A stretch of 64,000 bases of DNA from JBARKJ01 sp963698885 (GTDB lineage Bacteria > Nitrospirota > JACRHJ01). A program made the translations under genes and the position numbers. The stretch covers positions 1-64,000 of the forward strand of contig CAVOSJ010000006.1 in NCBI GenBank assembly GCA_963698885.1, given 5' to 3'. Every line of letters begins with the position of its first letter. Within the stretch, counting starts at the first letter, position 1. The notes beneath the pieces are model-generated. The model ran no database searches and had not been told where the DNA came from. It worked only from the letters and a program-made list of their open reading frames with translations. Below, piece by piece: positions 8,316-17,049 of this stretch.

Positions 8316-9687
8316 TCAGAACGCTTTGTCCAGGAAAGGATCAGGCCACTTCCCGGCTTGCCATTGCGAATGAAACCGGAATCCCATGAATACCCGAGAA
8401 ACAGATCGGATTTCCAATAAAAACCGGTTTCAAGACCGATGGTCGATGCCGCCCCGGTTGAGTTTTTGAAAAGAAACACGTTGTTACTGGTAACGGCTGC
8501 CCGGTCCGCCCATATGTACGTCTCACGCAGGTGGAGATAGAGGAAAAATGCGAGTTCGCGCCGGTATTCCAGGGTCGCCAGGGCATAATTGGATACGAGA
8601 ACCTGGTAGAACGCGGTGCCGGGATAATCGGGGCGGCAGAGGTCATCTGATTCGCCGGGAAGAGGACCGCCGCCGATAGTGATGGCATTGTAGCGGTCCG
8701 CGCTCTTCGGGGGAGTGACGCCGCCGTGTAAACTGAAGAAAACCCGATTCTTCTCCGACAGCCCCGGAATCCCGCCCACGCCCACGTAGATAACCGTTAA
8801 ACTGTATGTAGTCTCGGGTATTCGCCCTGGTAAATACCGCATCGGGGATGGTGCCGAAATTCGCCCACTTGTCCCGGTGGATGTAATCCAGGTCGAATCC
8901 GGCTGCCATGCCCGTATGAGGGAGTTCCAAAATATTACGGCGCATCCCGTCATAACGGCCCCGCAGTTTAAGACCGTACAGCATGGTGTCTGGCGGCAGC
9001 ACCAGGTTTGGTCCCGTGTCGCTTGTCCGTCTTGGCATAAAAGTACCCGACCTTGCCGAGCAGTTGGAACCTAAGGTCGTTGTCGACCTGGAAGGGCAGC
9101 CACCTTGTAGCGAAGTCCGGGGCCCAGCGAGGCCATCAACGTCCCCCACTCCGCGTCGGACGACTTAATCTCCTGGTTGTTAACCACTTCCTTCTGTCCA
9201 CCCGGAAGCGTGTTGTTTTCGAAACGCGTGACGAGTTCAATTTTTCCGAAGCTTCTGTCGTACTCCAGGTCATTGACGAAGATACTTATTACGTCACGTG
9301 TCCTGGACTCCTCCCACATCCGCTTCACATAGAGCGCACCAACCGGGGTGGCGGCGGTATTTCCCTGTCTGGGAGTGTAGAATATTCCCTCCAGCGTAAA
9401 GGCAGTCAAGTGACCACGGTCACGGGCCAGCGATGTCAACCGGTCTGCCCAGTACATACGGATGTATAATGGCTCTCCGGCCAGCGGCGTATGATATTCC
9501 GCGGCTTCGCTGGAGGCTGCTTCTACGCCCTTCTTCCTGAAGAGCAGATGCCTCAGCCGTTTGGTCGGCAAAGGCAATTCCGTGGTTCGTCCAGCAGGGA
9601 TAAGAAAATACCAGCAAGGATCAGGGTAAAGATAAAAGTCGCCCCTCTGCCCGCTACATATTTCATAACGTTTCTAATCTGCATCAT
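8316..9687 (-). pseudogene. outer-membrane beta-barrel protein, frameshifted
   Basis: The start is at 9687 or the ATG at 9666 (MKYVAGRGATFIFTLILAG, a signal peptide). The body is rich in alternating strands (LTAFTLEGIFYTPRQ, IELVTRFENNTLPGG, MLYGLKLRGRYDGM, AAGFDLDYIHRDKW, NRVFFSLHGG, TLEYRRELAFFLYLHLRETY). The end reads TIGLETGFYWKSDLFLGYSW then SGLILSWTKR. Adding one T at the GCGTTC near 8320 gives ...TKRF and a stop at 8316, the terminal Phe expected of an outer-membrane barrel. The 'YR-EL...' to 'G-YSW' layout recalls the C-terminal barrel of BamA/surface-antigen proteins, but I cannot fix the family. Other breaks are near 9590, 9110, 9030 and 8800. Confidence 0.55.
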
Positions 9688-9723
9688 AGCGATACCTTAT
9701 TTAGTATTAAATTAGCAACAGAG

Positions 9724-11180
9724 TCAGGGACGGGGAAGATTAACCGGAATGAATAACCTGAACGTGCTGCCCTTGCCGGGCTCGCTCTCGACCTCGACCC
9801 GGCCGCCGTGCGCTTCAGCGGCGGCCTTTACAATGGCGAGCCCGAGGCCGCTGCCTTTAACCCTTGCGGTTTTTTTAGAGCGGTAATATTTTTCAAATAC
9901 GGCTTTCTGCTCGCTGGCGGTTATTCCCTTCCCTGTATCCGTTACGGAAATTATTATAAAATCCTTGCCATGAACCCCGCTTTAAGAGCGATTGTCCCGG
10001 GGGCGGGGGTGTAATTAACCGCATTGTGAAGCAGGTTCAAGACTGCCCGCTCGATTAACTTGGAATCCACCGTTGCTTCCGGCAGGCCGTCGGCTATTTC
10101 TATTTTTAAATCGAGCTTCTTTTTTTGTGCGGCATTTTCAATTTCCGAGCAGGCATCCCGCAGGAGGGCGGCTATATCGGTTGGAGCGGGATTTAAAACA
10201 ACTTTCGCGGATTCCATTTTCGAGATAGCCAGAAAGTTTTCAATCAGGTGGTTAATCCGCTCGCCGCTTCTCATTATCGCGGCAATCATCTCGTTTGTGT
10301 CGGCGTCATACTTATCGGCCCTGGCCATCATAAGTTCGGAATAACCCAGTATGCTGGTAAGAGGGGCTCTTCACGTCATGCGTAACCATTGCGTAGAAAT
10401 CGGCCTTCTGATCTTCCAGTTCTTTTCTTTCCGAAATGTCGCGGAAGTTGCACTGGATGACCCTTGCTCCCTTAACAGTATAAACGATGCTTATGACATC
10501 CACCTCGACAAGTGCGGCCGTCGCTGGTTTCCAGCGGCAGGTTTTCATAGCGGCCCTGCTCTTTTTTCAACAGTTCCTTAAATGCGCTCTTCGCGGCTCA
10601 ATGTCTTTTATAGGGCCTATATCCCAAAGCGTCTTCCCGGCCAGCTCCTCGCGGGAATAACCGAGCATTTCAATAAAGGAAGGATTTGCGTCGTAAACCC
10701 TGCCATCCGCGTCAAGCAGCAGTATCCCGTCCTTCGCGCTTTCAAAAATATTACGGTAGCGAAGCTCCGAAACGCCGAGGGTTTCCGTAAGTTCATGCTG
10801 CCGCACCACGGAAAGCATCAGCTCCTGGTTCATCGCGGCGGCCTGCTCGCGGAACCGCGCGTCCCCGGCCTTATCCGTTACCAGGACCACGACGCCTGCC
10901 TGGCGTCCCCCCCGCCCGGGACCGCCCACATCGCATAAGACCAGCCAGCCTCGCATTCTTCAGGCTTTCCCGTGCTGTACACCCGGTCGAGGGCGGGTAG
11001 GCATACCTCCGCCTCGGGCACGGCCTGGGCGAAGTGGATTCCGGCCATCTCTTCGCACTTCTTCCCGATCAGGCGGCAGAAGGCGGGGTTGACATACCTC
11101 ACGATATGCCCGTCCCCTTCCACGGCGGCCATGGGCAGGGGCGAATACTCTGTCAGCAGTCTAAAGAGCAGTTCGGGCAT
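9724..11180 (-). pseudogene. PAS-PAS soluble sensor histidine kinase, frameshifted
   Basis: Starts at the ATG at 11180, 46 bases after the KaiC-like gene on the same strand, so probably cotranscribed. There is no membrane segment. PAS 1 is LLTEYSPLPMAAVEGDGHIV; PAS 2 is YRNIFESAKDGILLLDADGR. The H-box is MVTHDVKSPLTSILGY, the N-box NLLHNAVNYTP, G1 DTGKGIT and G2 GSGLGLAIV, ending GSTFRLFIPVN. At least five one-base breaks (near 10895, 10605, 10518, 10363, 9975) interrupt the frame. As a cytosolic kinase beside a KaiC homologue it could play a SasA-like role, but it lacks the KaiB-like sensor domain of SasA, so this is inference from position. Confidence 0.7.
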
Positions 11181-11225
11181 CGAGTCCTCCGCACGGGCAT
11201 TTTTTTTGCGCCCATTGATATTTGC

Positions 11226-12741
11226 CTATTTCTTGCCGGCAGGCTTATCCGGGGCCTGTCTTTTGGGGCTACCGTCAAGCGTCTCAGGGATACCGGTGGT
11301 CAAGGCCCGATAGCCTTTGAGGCGGGGGCCTATGATGACCAGCCCCTCGGCCGTGATCTCATATTCGCGGATATCGCGGCTGTGTTTGCCGCCCCGCATC
11401 TTGACGACGGAGAGGATCAGCCGAAGCTGGCCCTCTATCTCCACGTAACGAAGCCGGATAATATCGTCGGTGAGAAACGAGATAGAGTAGGAACTGAACG
11501 GGAACCCGGTAAAGGACTCCGTCGTCTCGACCGTGCTTAAAATCGTCACCCCGGCCCCCGTCAAAGCGCCCATCATCCGGTAGAGCGATTCCCGGAAGTC
11601 CTCCCGGAATCCGGGCGCCAGCGCCATCTCGAAACCGGCCAGCGAATCTATTACCAGGCGCTTGGCGCCTATCTTCTGGACCGCATCGAGTATCTCCTGC
11701 ATGGTCTCGTCCACGGAGAGGTCCAGGGGACGGAGGTACAGGATATGGAGCTTGCCCTCTTTCTGCGGCGTCTCCAGGTCCAGGCCGAATACTTTGGCCC
11801 GTGCCGTATACTCCTGCGGACGTTCTTCGAATACCGCCGCAATGGCACGACTCCCCCTGCCGCAAACCATCGGCTATGAACTGGGTCGCCAGGACCGATT
11901 TCCCCGATCCCGAGGGGCCTGCCACAAGGACGCTGTCCCCATCGGGGATCCCTCCGCCCATCATCTTGTCCAACTCGGCAATGCCGATGGAAAGGCGCTT
12001 ACGGGGGGTCTGTTTCACTTTTCTTCCGGTCAAGCCGAGGGTGCGCGGGAAGGCCTGCAACCCGGCGTCGGTAATGCGGAAGGTATGCAGGCCGGGCACG
12101 GAGGCCTGCCCGCGCAGTTTCATTATCTGGAGCTTGCGCACGATTGAATTCCGCTCCACGCTCTGGTAGAGCCAGAAGAGGCCGTCCGCGACGGTGAACA
12201 CCGGGTTATCGCGTATCTCCACATCCGAATACTCACCTAACAGAAAAGTCGTGGCCTGCCAACTGGTCAGGTGCAGGGCCAGCCGCTGGACGAACCCTTG
12301 CAGTTCCATCTCGCTTGCGCCTGCCAGCGCCTTTCGCACCACCGTACGAAATGAGTCCACGACGACGATGCCGGGGCTGGACGCCTCGACCTCTCTGGAA
12401 ATCTCGTCCAGGACCGCACTCAAGTCCTTCTCCAGCACGACCTGGCTCAGGTTTATAAAACGGATGGAACTGTTCAGCTTGGCATGGTCGAAGAACGCAT
12501 ACTGCTGCTGGTACCGCAGCATTTTCAGGGCGGGTTCGCCCAGGACGGTGAAATAGAGCGCGGGGTGCTCCGGGGTCGCATTGGCGAACACGAACTGATG
12601 CGCAAGCGTGGTCTTTCCGCTTCCCGGCGTGCCCGCGATGATGTTGAAAGAGTATTCCGGGAGGCCGCCGCCCATGATCTCATCCAAGCCCGGGATCCCG
12701 GTCGGCAGCTTGCGGATATTCACCTTGCCTTGTTCGTTCAT
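11226..12741 (-). pseudogene. KaiC-like double RecA-fold ATPase, one frameshift
   Basis: About 505 residues when joined, close to cyanobacterial KaiC (519). Domain 1 has Walker A GTPGSGKTTLAHQF and a hydrophobic strand ending VVVDSFR. Domain 2 starts LSIGIAELDKMMGGGIPDGD with Walker A GPSGSGKSVLATQF and, after the break near 11868, KRLVIDSLAGFEMA, then FLTDDIIRLRYVEIEG and VVKMRGGKHSRDIREYEI, all KaiC landmarks. The KaiC phosphorylation loop 'S-H-I-S-T' aligns with S-Y-S-I-S-F, so the Ser is kept and the following Thr is Phe. The ATG overlaps the stop of the upstream gene (ATGA). No kaiA or kaiB is visible. Likely a signalling ATPase rather than a clock. Confidence 0.85.
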
Positions 12742-13175
12742 GGCTTCTCCGTTTCAGAACCAATACCCTCGAAGGGCGCATCCGGCCACACGTCACGCAC
12801 CAGTTGCATCGTTAAGGCTTCGCCAATAAAGGTGGCGAGCAGCCCGAGCAACTGCGTCACGAGCGCGACATCCCCCTCCGCGGCTTTATCCATGTCCCGC
12901 TCCGGACTCGACGGAGCCCGGCGCCTCTAAAGACCCGTCTTCCCCGACCCGTACCGAGGCAAGCGAGGGGACCTCCGCCTTTGCCAGCGCCAGGGCGCGG
13001 GAAATCAGGGCTTTGTACCCGGCGACTCCCGCAAGCGTAGACAGGGGCTTGCGCAACTTCTCACAGACGCAAACGCACACCGCCGCTTAGCTGTTGCCTC
13101 GGAGGGATTGACCTCGCATCGCTCGTGAGCGAGCAGCCACCGGGCTAAATTTTGCATCGCGGGAAAATCGTTCAT
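12738..13175 (-). pseudogene. conserved protein of unknown function coupled to kaiC, frameshifted
   Basis: Begins MNDFPAMQNLARWLLAHE at 13175 and ends at a TGA that overlaps the kaiC ATG. The middle reads CEKLRKPLSTLAGVAGYKAL and SRALALAKAEVPSLASV, followed by DGSLE; the end reads DVALVTQLLGLLATFIGEAL, TMQLVRDVWPDAP. Breaks lie near 13070 and 12895. The composition is helical and Leu/Ala-rich, with no membrane segment strong enough to call and no catalytic motif. From memory the 'CEKLR-PL--LAG-AG' and 'LLGLL-TFIGE-LT' pattern recurs in small proteins of diverse bacteria, but I know no name for the family. The overlap suggests it acts with the KaiC-like protein. Confidence 0.5.
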
Positions 13176-13289
13176 CTTAATAATATATAGCACAACTATG
13201 GAATATTCAAATAATTTCAAATGTTATCAGGCATCATAACCATAATAAAAGCCTGCAACAAAACCCAAATTAGCCCATTGAACAACAAA

Positions 13290-13315
13290 GGGGTTAGGCT
13301 GTTAAGCCTAACCCC
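13290..13315. repeat. palindromic repeat, copy 2 (GGGGTYAGGC family)
   Basis: A perfect hairpin: GGGGTTAGGCT, loop GTTA, AGCCTAACCCC. The preceding bases (aattagcccattgaacaacaaa) match those before copy 1 at 3.0 kb apart from a short insertion there. It lies between a kinase gene end and the start of the KaiC-partner gene and could also end transcription, though no long T-run follows. Confidence 0.65.
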
Positions 13316-13349
13316 CTGTTATAAACAGGCAAAATTTGCTGCGCTTGTT

Positions 13350-15078
13350 TTAAGTAGTAGTCTTTTCCTGTCTTAATGGCAATATAAGATAAAATGTGCT
13401 GCCCTTGCCCGGTTCGCTCTCAAGCGTAACGCTCCCTTGGTGTGCCTCTGCTATGGTCTTCACATTGCGAGACCCAGCCCTGAGCCTTTCACCCGGGCTA
13501 CGCCATGTGAACGATAGTGCTTTTGGAATATCTTCTCGCGCTCCTCCGGCTGTATACCTGAACCGGTATTGCTCACCGAAATAGTAAAATCCTTTTTGAG
13601 GAATCAAGTAAAACTTTGACCTCACCTCCTGTCTGGGTATAGTTAATTGCATTTTGGATAAGGTTCGAGACAGCTCTGGTCAACTGATTCTTATCGATTT
13701 CAGCTATTGGGGTGCTTTTAAATTCTAACTGAAGTTTCAATCCCTTCTTTTCGGCCTGGCCGGAAAAATCCTTTTCCAATTCCTTAAGAATGTAGGCCAC
13801 GGGCTGCGGCACTGCTTGGATCTGGAGCTTTCCGGACTTAGCCTTGTATGCAGTTATATAGTCCTCTATCATTCCCGTCATCCTCTCGCAATTATGCTTA
13901 ATTATTCTGTGCATTTCATGCGCTTCTCCAGCTTTTACTTCGAAATTTTCATCGAGGAACAGGCCGGTAAAGCCAGCTATCGCCGTTAATGGAGATTTAA
14001 GATCATGAGTTACCATCGCGGCGAAATCCTCCCGTTCTTGTTCAAGCTCCCTTCTTACCGTTATATCTATTGCCGTTCCAACTATGGCCGGACTGCCCAT
14101 ATATTCCGTCCTTAAGGCCAGCACATCTATATAACATGGGTCGCGGGACTTGCACACGGCCTTCAATTCCAGTTTCGCCTCTTCCAGTTCTCCCGAAAGG
14201 AGCTTCAGGAATATTTCCGTCGCTCTCTTCCTGTCCTCAGGGTGCACAAACTGGGGTTTCGTCCGGATAAATTCATCTTTTGAATAGCCCAGCAGTTCAG
14301 GAAAACGTCTGTTGACGTACTGAAATTCGTCATTTCCATAAACGAATATACCGGCGATGGATTCTTCCACAAGTGTCAGCAGTCTCTCGTTCAGTTCGTT
14401 GATCTTCGCTTCGGCCCGCTTCTTCTCGGTAAGGTCGGCAAGAGTTCCCAAAGCGCCAAAGATTCTTCCTTCCGCGTCCCTCAGAGGGGTCATTGAAAGC
14501 ATAACTTGTAATATTTCTCCATCTTTTCTCCTGCGGGACAGTTCCATATTTTTTATTGATTCACCTTTGAGAATCGTCGCAAACTTCTCTTTAAAGGCGG
14601 CGGTTTCCTCTTCCGGGACGATAGGATAAAGGTGGCCGCTGACTTCTTCAAAGCGGTAGCCGAAAATCTCCTGCGCCGCCCGGTTCCAGTCAAGCACTTT
14701 CCCTTCCGGGTCGAGGGCTATTATTGCCATCGGAGAGGAATCGAATACGGCGGTGAGCCTCGCGTTCGCCCCGACAAGTTCGCCAAAAATCTTCCTGCGC
14801 TGGATTAAAAGTATCAGGATGCCCCAGCCTGCCAGAACAGTAATCGTCCTGTTGATTTCACCGGTGCCCCGAATTCCGCCGGGCGGGTTTAAAAAATAGC
14901 CAACGACAACGAGAAAGGTAATTATTATCCCAAATGCAATTGAAAATTTTTTTTGAGGATACAGTCCCAAGAGTGCAAATGGGACGAGGAACATGAGGGA
15001 TGTGCCGCTTCCAAGTGGTGTCGTACAGTCATATATAAATAAAATGGCGGTTAAGCCTATAATTGCCGCAATTTTCAT
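13350..15078 (-). pseudogene. membrane PAS-PAS sensor histidine kinase, two frameshifts
   Basis: From the ATG at 15078 a 501-residue frame is intact, followed by two one-base breaks near 13602 and 13466 in the catalytic domain. The N-terminus holds about four helices (IAAIIGLTAILFIYDC, LMFLVPFALLGLY, FGIIITFLVVVGYF, LAGWGILILLI). PAS 1 is AVFDSSPMAIIALDPEGKVL and PAS 2 LVEESIAGIFVYGNDEFQYV. The H-box is MVTHDLKSPLTAIAGF and the N-box NLIQNAINYTQ. Rejoined, G1 is NTGSGIQ and G2 GSGLGLAMV, ending GSTFYLILPLRQE. It shares architecture with the kinase at 0.3-2.8 kb but has fewer PAS units. No receiver protein is adjacent. Confidence 0.8.
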
Positions 15079-15224
15079 TTCCCCCTCCGAATCAACTAGT
15101 CAGTCACTGGAAATGGGGAAACGCAAACACCTTAAAAGAAATAGCTCGGTTAACTATAATTATACACTATCCTGACAAATTTGGGATACATCCCCGGACT
15201 AAGGCCCGCTCCCGAGGTACATTC

Positions 15225-15312
15225 CAAGGGTGCTGGCGCGGCTTATCTCGCTCCCTTGGTCATTGTGGGGCTTAATACCGGCCTTCGGAAAGAAGAGGCC
15301 CTTTCGCTTAAA
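15225..15312 (+). pseudogene. tyrosine recombinase (integrase) remnant
   Basis: Translation gives AYLAPLVIVGLNTGLRKEEA then LSLKG. This matches the start of the phage-integrase catalytic domain, where '-NTG-R--E-L-L-W' carries the first catalytic Arg. Nothing recognisable precedes it and the frame soon runs into repeat sequence and the tRNA, so only about 30 residues survive. It points toward the 3' end of tRNA-Ala 80 bases away, the usual place for integrative-element attachment. Confidence 0.55.
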
Positions 15313-15354
15313 GGTTGGATGGCGGGGACACTTATACGGACACTTGTAAAACCG

Positions 15355-15383
15355 AAGGGGCTGAGCATGATGCCTAACCCCTT
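15355..15383. repeat. palindromic repeat, copy 3 (diverged)
   Basis: AAGGGG and CCCCTT flank a shorter inner stem GCA-tga-TGC; the right arm (gcctaacccctt) matches copies 1 and 2. Just to the left, ggggacacttatacggacact (split by one base) looks like the ends often seen near REP-associated elements. It lies between the integrase scrap and the tRNA. Confidence 0.5.
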
Positions 15384-15391
15384 GATTTATT

Positions 15392-15467
15392 TGGTGGAGC
15401 TGGGGGGGTTCGAACCCCCGACCTCTTGACTGCCAGTCAAGCGCGCTCCCAGCTGCGCCACAGCCCC
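15392..15467 (-). tRNA. tRNA-Ala (anticodon GGC), CCA encoded
   Basis: Reading the minus strand, the acceptor GGGGCTG pairs with CAGCTCC and keeps the G3-U70 wobble pair that identifies alanine tRNAs. The anticodon stem is CTTGA/TCAAG with loop CTGGCAG, giving anticodon GGC (codon GCC). The T arm is GTCGGGGGTTCGAACCCCC, and the gene ends in a templated CCA. Length is 76 nt including CCA. Confidence 0.95.
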
Positions 15468-15615
15468 ATCTGGAATTGAAGTTGGAAATGTTAGCACCCG
15501 CGGGGCATCCTTGTCAAGGTAAAAAAGCTTATTTCTTGCACCTCTGGCATGAGCGATGGGCGTTATCAAAATAATCGCGAACACTGATGAGAGAGATTCT
15601 TCATCCTGTCTCTCC

Positions 15616-15644
15616 AAAAAAAAGGCGGCGCATGATGCGCCGCC
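15616..15644 (-). terminator. intrinsic terminator of the cytochrome c gene
   Basis: Perfect stem GGCGGCGCA / TGCGCCGCC with loop TCA or TGA. On the minus strand it is followed by nine T (A-run at 15616-15623 on the plus strand) and lies 17 bases past the cytochrome stop. Five T on the plus side make it possibly bidirectional. Confidence 0.85.
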
Positions 15645-15660
15645 TTTTTGCTATAGACTC

Positions 15661-16623
15661 TTAAGGACATGGGGGGGTTTGAGAGCCTTGATGGCAGGTA
15701 TTGACTGGGATGGTGGAGCAGGTGCCGGTGCCGAAACAGCTCGGAGAAGAATAGATGTTCAGATTAGCCGGGAGTTGATTAGTCTGAATTGCAGTTGCTA
15801 TCCCTTGTATATCCGCGGGGGTCAGATTCATTAATACCTGTGTGCCCATGCCGCCAAGGGCTGTGCCATTGCCCGCGTTCGTATTTATTGCATTTGTTAT
15901 CAGAGTAGCGCCAGCGGAAGCGGAACCGGCACCGGCAACTTTCCCAATTGCGGAGTCGGTAACGACGCTTTGGTTTATCGGGCCGTTATGACAAGGCATG
16001 CATTCCATGTAATACAGCGTCGCCCCGTCAACGGAAGTCGTCCCACCAGTGGGCGCAACGGCCAGTGCCTTTGCAATTAAATGCAGGCCGGAAAGCGTAT
16101 ACTTAGTTTTAAAAGGAGGCATCTGGCGGTTTTTTAATTTATTCTGTTTGAAGCTGTTCACTATCTTGCCGAACGTCGCTCCGGGGATATCCGAACTGCC
16201 ATATGGTCCATGGCAGAGAATATTGGAGCAACTCCAATTACTCCCATTTACAGTGATCTGTTCGTTGTAAAGGTCTTCACCGTGCTGTATTTGTAACGCC
16301 GCGACTATCGCGTTTTTCTGCGCCGCTGACAGCTTGCCTTTTAGCGCAGCCCTATAACCGAGCGTTATAGACGTATTGGTACTGAGTATGCTGTTTTTCA
16401 TCGATGTGTGGTGGTTGAACGCGCTGGTTATCCGTATGGCGGTGGCGCTCACTACCTTAAAAGACGTTGAGTTGCTGAGGGCCAATGAGTTCATCACTCC
16501 ATGACAGGAGGCGCAGTTATTGGTATAGATGTTCGAACCGTCATTCGAATTCAAGCTGTAACCCGCTATCGCCGTCGTCAGCAACAGCGCCACTGCGGCA
16601 ATAGAAACGATTAAACCTTTCAT
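15661..16623 (-). CDS. exported multihaem cytochrome c family protein
   Basis: Start at the ATG at 16623, with GGAAGG 8 bases upstream; the frame is open a little further but unsupported. The leader MKGLIVSIAAVALLLTTAIAG is a Sec signal, so the 320-residue product acts in the periplasm or at the surface. Haem sites: CASCH at about residue 37, CMPCH at about 208, and a spaced CSNILCH (C-x4-CH) at about 132. Tandem c-type domains are separated by Ser/Thr/Asn-rich linkers, and the tail carries four further Cys. Distal Met or His ligands cannot be assigned. It has its own promoter and terminator, so it is monocistronic. Probably an electron carrier; partners are unknown. Confidence 0.8.
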   Translation of the reverse strand: MKGLIVSIAAVALLLTTAIAGYSLNSNDGSNIYTNNCASCHGVMNSLALSNSTSFKVVSATAIRITSAFNHHTSMKNSILSTNTSITLGYRAALKGKLSAAQKNAIVAALQIQHGEDLYNEQITVNGSNWSCSNILCHGPYGSSDIPGATFGKIVNSFKQNKLKNRQMPPFKTKYTLSGLHLIAKALAVAPTGGTTSVDGATLYYMECMPCHNGPINQSVVTDSAIGKVAGAGSASAGATLITNAINTNAGNGTALGGMGTQVLMNLTPADIQGIATAIQTNQLPANLNIYSSPSCFGTGTCSTIPVNTCHQGSQTPPCP

Positions 16624-16831
16624 TTTTTTTCCTTCCTTTCTTACCCTCATGGCCATAAGGGGGCAAAATGGCGTAATCTCGCCGTGGATTGGGTATCGTA
16701 AATTTCCAATTCCTTTGATTGTTAAATGGCTAAAGTATTCCTGAAGCTTAAAAGAAAAACCTTTCGGGAAGGGCGAAAAGCTGTTTTTAATGCGTTATAG
16801 ATGGATTGAAATTCCTTCTAAGATAAAAACG

Positions 16832-16859
16832 AGTATAGCAGATTTTTTAAATTTGTAAA
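16832..16859 (-). promoter_or_regulatory. sigma-70 promoter of the cytochrome c gene
   Basis: On the minus strand, -35 TTTACA (16854-16859), a 16-bp AT-rich spacer and -10 TATACT (16832-16837). It is about 210 bp upstream of the cytochrome ATG, leaving a long untranslated leader. Confidence 0.55.
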
Positions 16860-16891
16860 TGTCGGTAGGGGATAACCATTATTATCAAATA

Positions 16892-16925
16892 AAAAGCGGC
16901 GCCCGGATTTGGACGCCGCTTTTTT
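16892..16925 (-). terminator. terminator of the atp operon
   Basis: Stem AGCGGCG / CGCCGCT with a T-run on both sides (AAAAA before, TTTTTT after, on the plus strand). It lies about 125 bases past the atpC stop and would end the leftward atp transcript. Confidence 0.75.
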
Positions 16926-17049
16926 ATATGTTTTACCCCGCGCTGACTCTGAAACTACCTTCGGTAGGCGGCAGGGATCCCTTCCGAGAAAAACGGTGCT
17001 GAAAACTTTTCCTGGCTAATTACCTGTAACTCCCTGCCAGTTTGTCCCT

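Larger units (their letters stand above)
16624..17049. other. intergenic region between cytochrome gene and atpC
   Basis: The 426-bp gap holds the cytochrome promoter with a leader of about 200 nt and the atp operon terminator. I looked for a GEMM (cyclic-di-GMP) riboswitch, common ahead of cytochromes in Geobacter relatives, and did not find its conserved core. Nothing else is recognisable. Confidence 0.4.

Noticed and set aside
8159..8389. Rightward 76-codon ORF between the barrel and phospholipase genes
   Set aside because: It lies opposite the start of the phospholipase gene and the end of the barrel gene and shows no protein-like pattern or ribosome site.
15387..15617. Short leftward ORF containing VGGSNPPSS, and a rightward one ending LVELGGFEPPTS
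   Set aside because: These are the well-known false translations of the tRNA T arm and anticodon region; the tRNA-Ala fold explains the sequence.
16624..16830. Possible GEMM (cyclic-di-GMP) riboswitch before the cytochrome gene
   Set aside because: Expected from Geobacter biology, but the conserved core and tetraloop/receptor bases are absent from the leader.
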